Source: an uncultured Clostridium sp.
GTDB taxonomy: Bacteria; Bacillota; Clostridia; Clostridiales; Clostridiaceae
Direction: 5' to 3'
Length of the DNA stretch: 51,493 nt
NCBI GenBank assembly: GCA_900548455.1
Contig: URKQ01000026.1
Coordinates: forward strand, 1-51,493
The notes under the pieces: generated by a model
What the model was told of the DNA's origin: nothing
The model's input: the letters and a program-made list of their open reading frames with translations, nothing else
Databases searched by the model: none
Translations under genes and position numbers: made by a program
In this document: one piece after another, positions 51,269 to 51,493 of the stretch
How the letters are laid out: each line of letters begins with the position of its first letter
How positions within the stretch are numbered: position 1 is the first letter of the stretch

Positions 51269-51493
51269 ATGCTAGTAGATAAGAAAAAATTTAAAGAATT
51301 AAAAAAAGCTGATGGTGGATCATTAGGATTTGAATGTTCTGCTGTAGCTGAGATATTAGAGGCAGCAGACTTAAAAAAGGTTAATGGATGCAATATTAGT
51401 ATTCATCCGAAAGGTATATATATGGATTTTTTATTAAGCTATAAATTATATTTTTCATTAGAAAATTTACAACAAGTTAAATTAAATGATGGA
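51269..51493 (+). CDS. unknown protein, 3' end outside window
   Basis: The first 75 residues of a gene that runs off the window: MLVDKKKFKELKKADGGSLG, then FECSAVAEILEAADLKKVNGCNISIHPKGIYMDF and a hydrophobic/aromatic end. GGTGGAG precedes ATG. Its promoter and leader (about 51225-51268) are similar to those before the zinc-ribbon gene at 35793, so the two genes may share regulation by duplication. No family recognised from the visible part. Confidence 0.6.
   Translation, partial: MLVDKKKFKELKKADGGSLGFECSAVAEILEAADLKKVNGCNISIHPKGIYMDFLLSYKLYFSLENLQQVKLNDG

Overview
The window is low-GC, AT-rich DNA with strong AGGAGG-type ribosome sites, TTG and GTG starts, compact operons and U-tailed hairpin terminators. 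The protein families present (AraC regulator with a PocR domain, fused dihydroxyacetone kinase, a monomeric [FeFe]-hydrogenase-like protein, YesM/YesN regulators, small HesB-like protein) point to an anaerobic Clostridium sensu stricto or a close relative. No rRNA, tRNA, CRISPR array, phage module or intact transposase was seen.

Layout. 1-5.3 kb: end of an ABC exporter, then a PocR/AraC regulator, glycerol dehydrogenase and fused dihydroxyacetone kinase, i.e. oxidative glycerol use, with a near-consensus catabolite (cre) site in the promoter. 5.3-6.5 kb: two overlapping flavodoxin-fold oxidoreductases on the minus strand. 6.6-9.0 kb: three-gene ABC-2 exporter. 9.0-9.3 kb: a structured repeat element. 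9.6-16 kb: acetyltransferase, OmpR-type two-component system, TPR lipoprotein, small exported protein and a MATE pump. 16-19.3 kb: hydrogenase-like protein and an M24 aminopeptidase P. 19.3-20.0 kb: two more structured repeat elements in tandem. 20.2-29.6 kb: NfeD/SPFH pair, FliL-like orphan, UPF0158 protein, asparagine synthase, MEDS-like protein, HesB-like protein, degenerate pyruvate kinase, a 56-residue protein and a chemoreceptor.

29.8-36.5 kb is accessory in character: small membrane proteins and lipoproteins, a zeta-like toxin with a small upstream partner, a second structured RNA candidate, several decayed gene fragments, a DUF2785 protein, a GNAT protein and an XRE regulator. 37-48.5 kb is one functional unit. 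A membrane-anchored solute-binding protein, a YesM-type kinase and a YesN-type AraC regulator (transcribed from duplicated promoters) probably control a ribose-type sugar ABC transporter, a xylitol/sorbitol-type dehydrogenase and a xylulokinase. Three TTRCACAAA motifs spaced exactly 21 bp apart, plus a fourth, lie before the transporter promoter and are the likely regulator sites. The likely substrate is a pentitol such as xylitol or D-arabitol, fed to xylulose 5-phosphate. 48.7-51.5 kb: an alpha/beta hydrolase, an intergenic relic region, a small membrane protein, a truncated second copy of the 35.5 kb membrane-protein locus and a partial unknown gene.

The most interesting signal is the three-copy non-coding family at 9036-9275, 19338-19590 and 19594-20016. 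Each copy has a long-range closing stem, an internal GC stem, a short GTAAYG/CGTTAC-type hairpin with pair-preserving changes between copies, and a terminator-like hairpin. I could not place it in a known RNA family. A separate multi-hairpin RNA candidate sits at 32168-32366.
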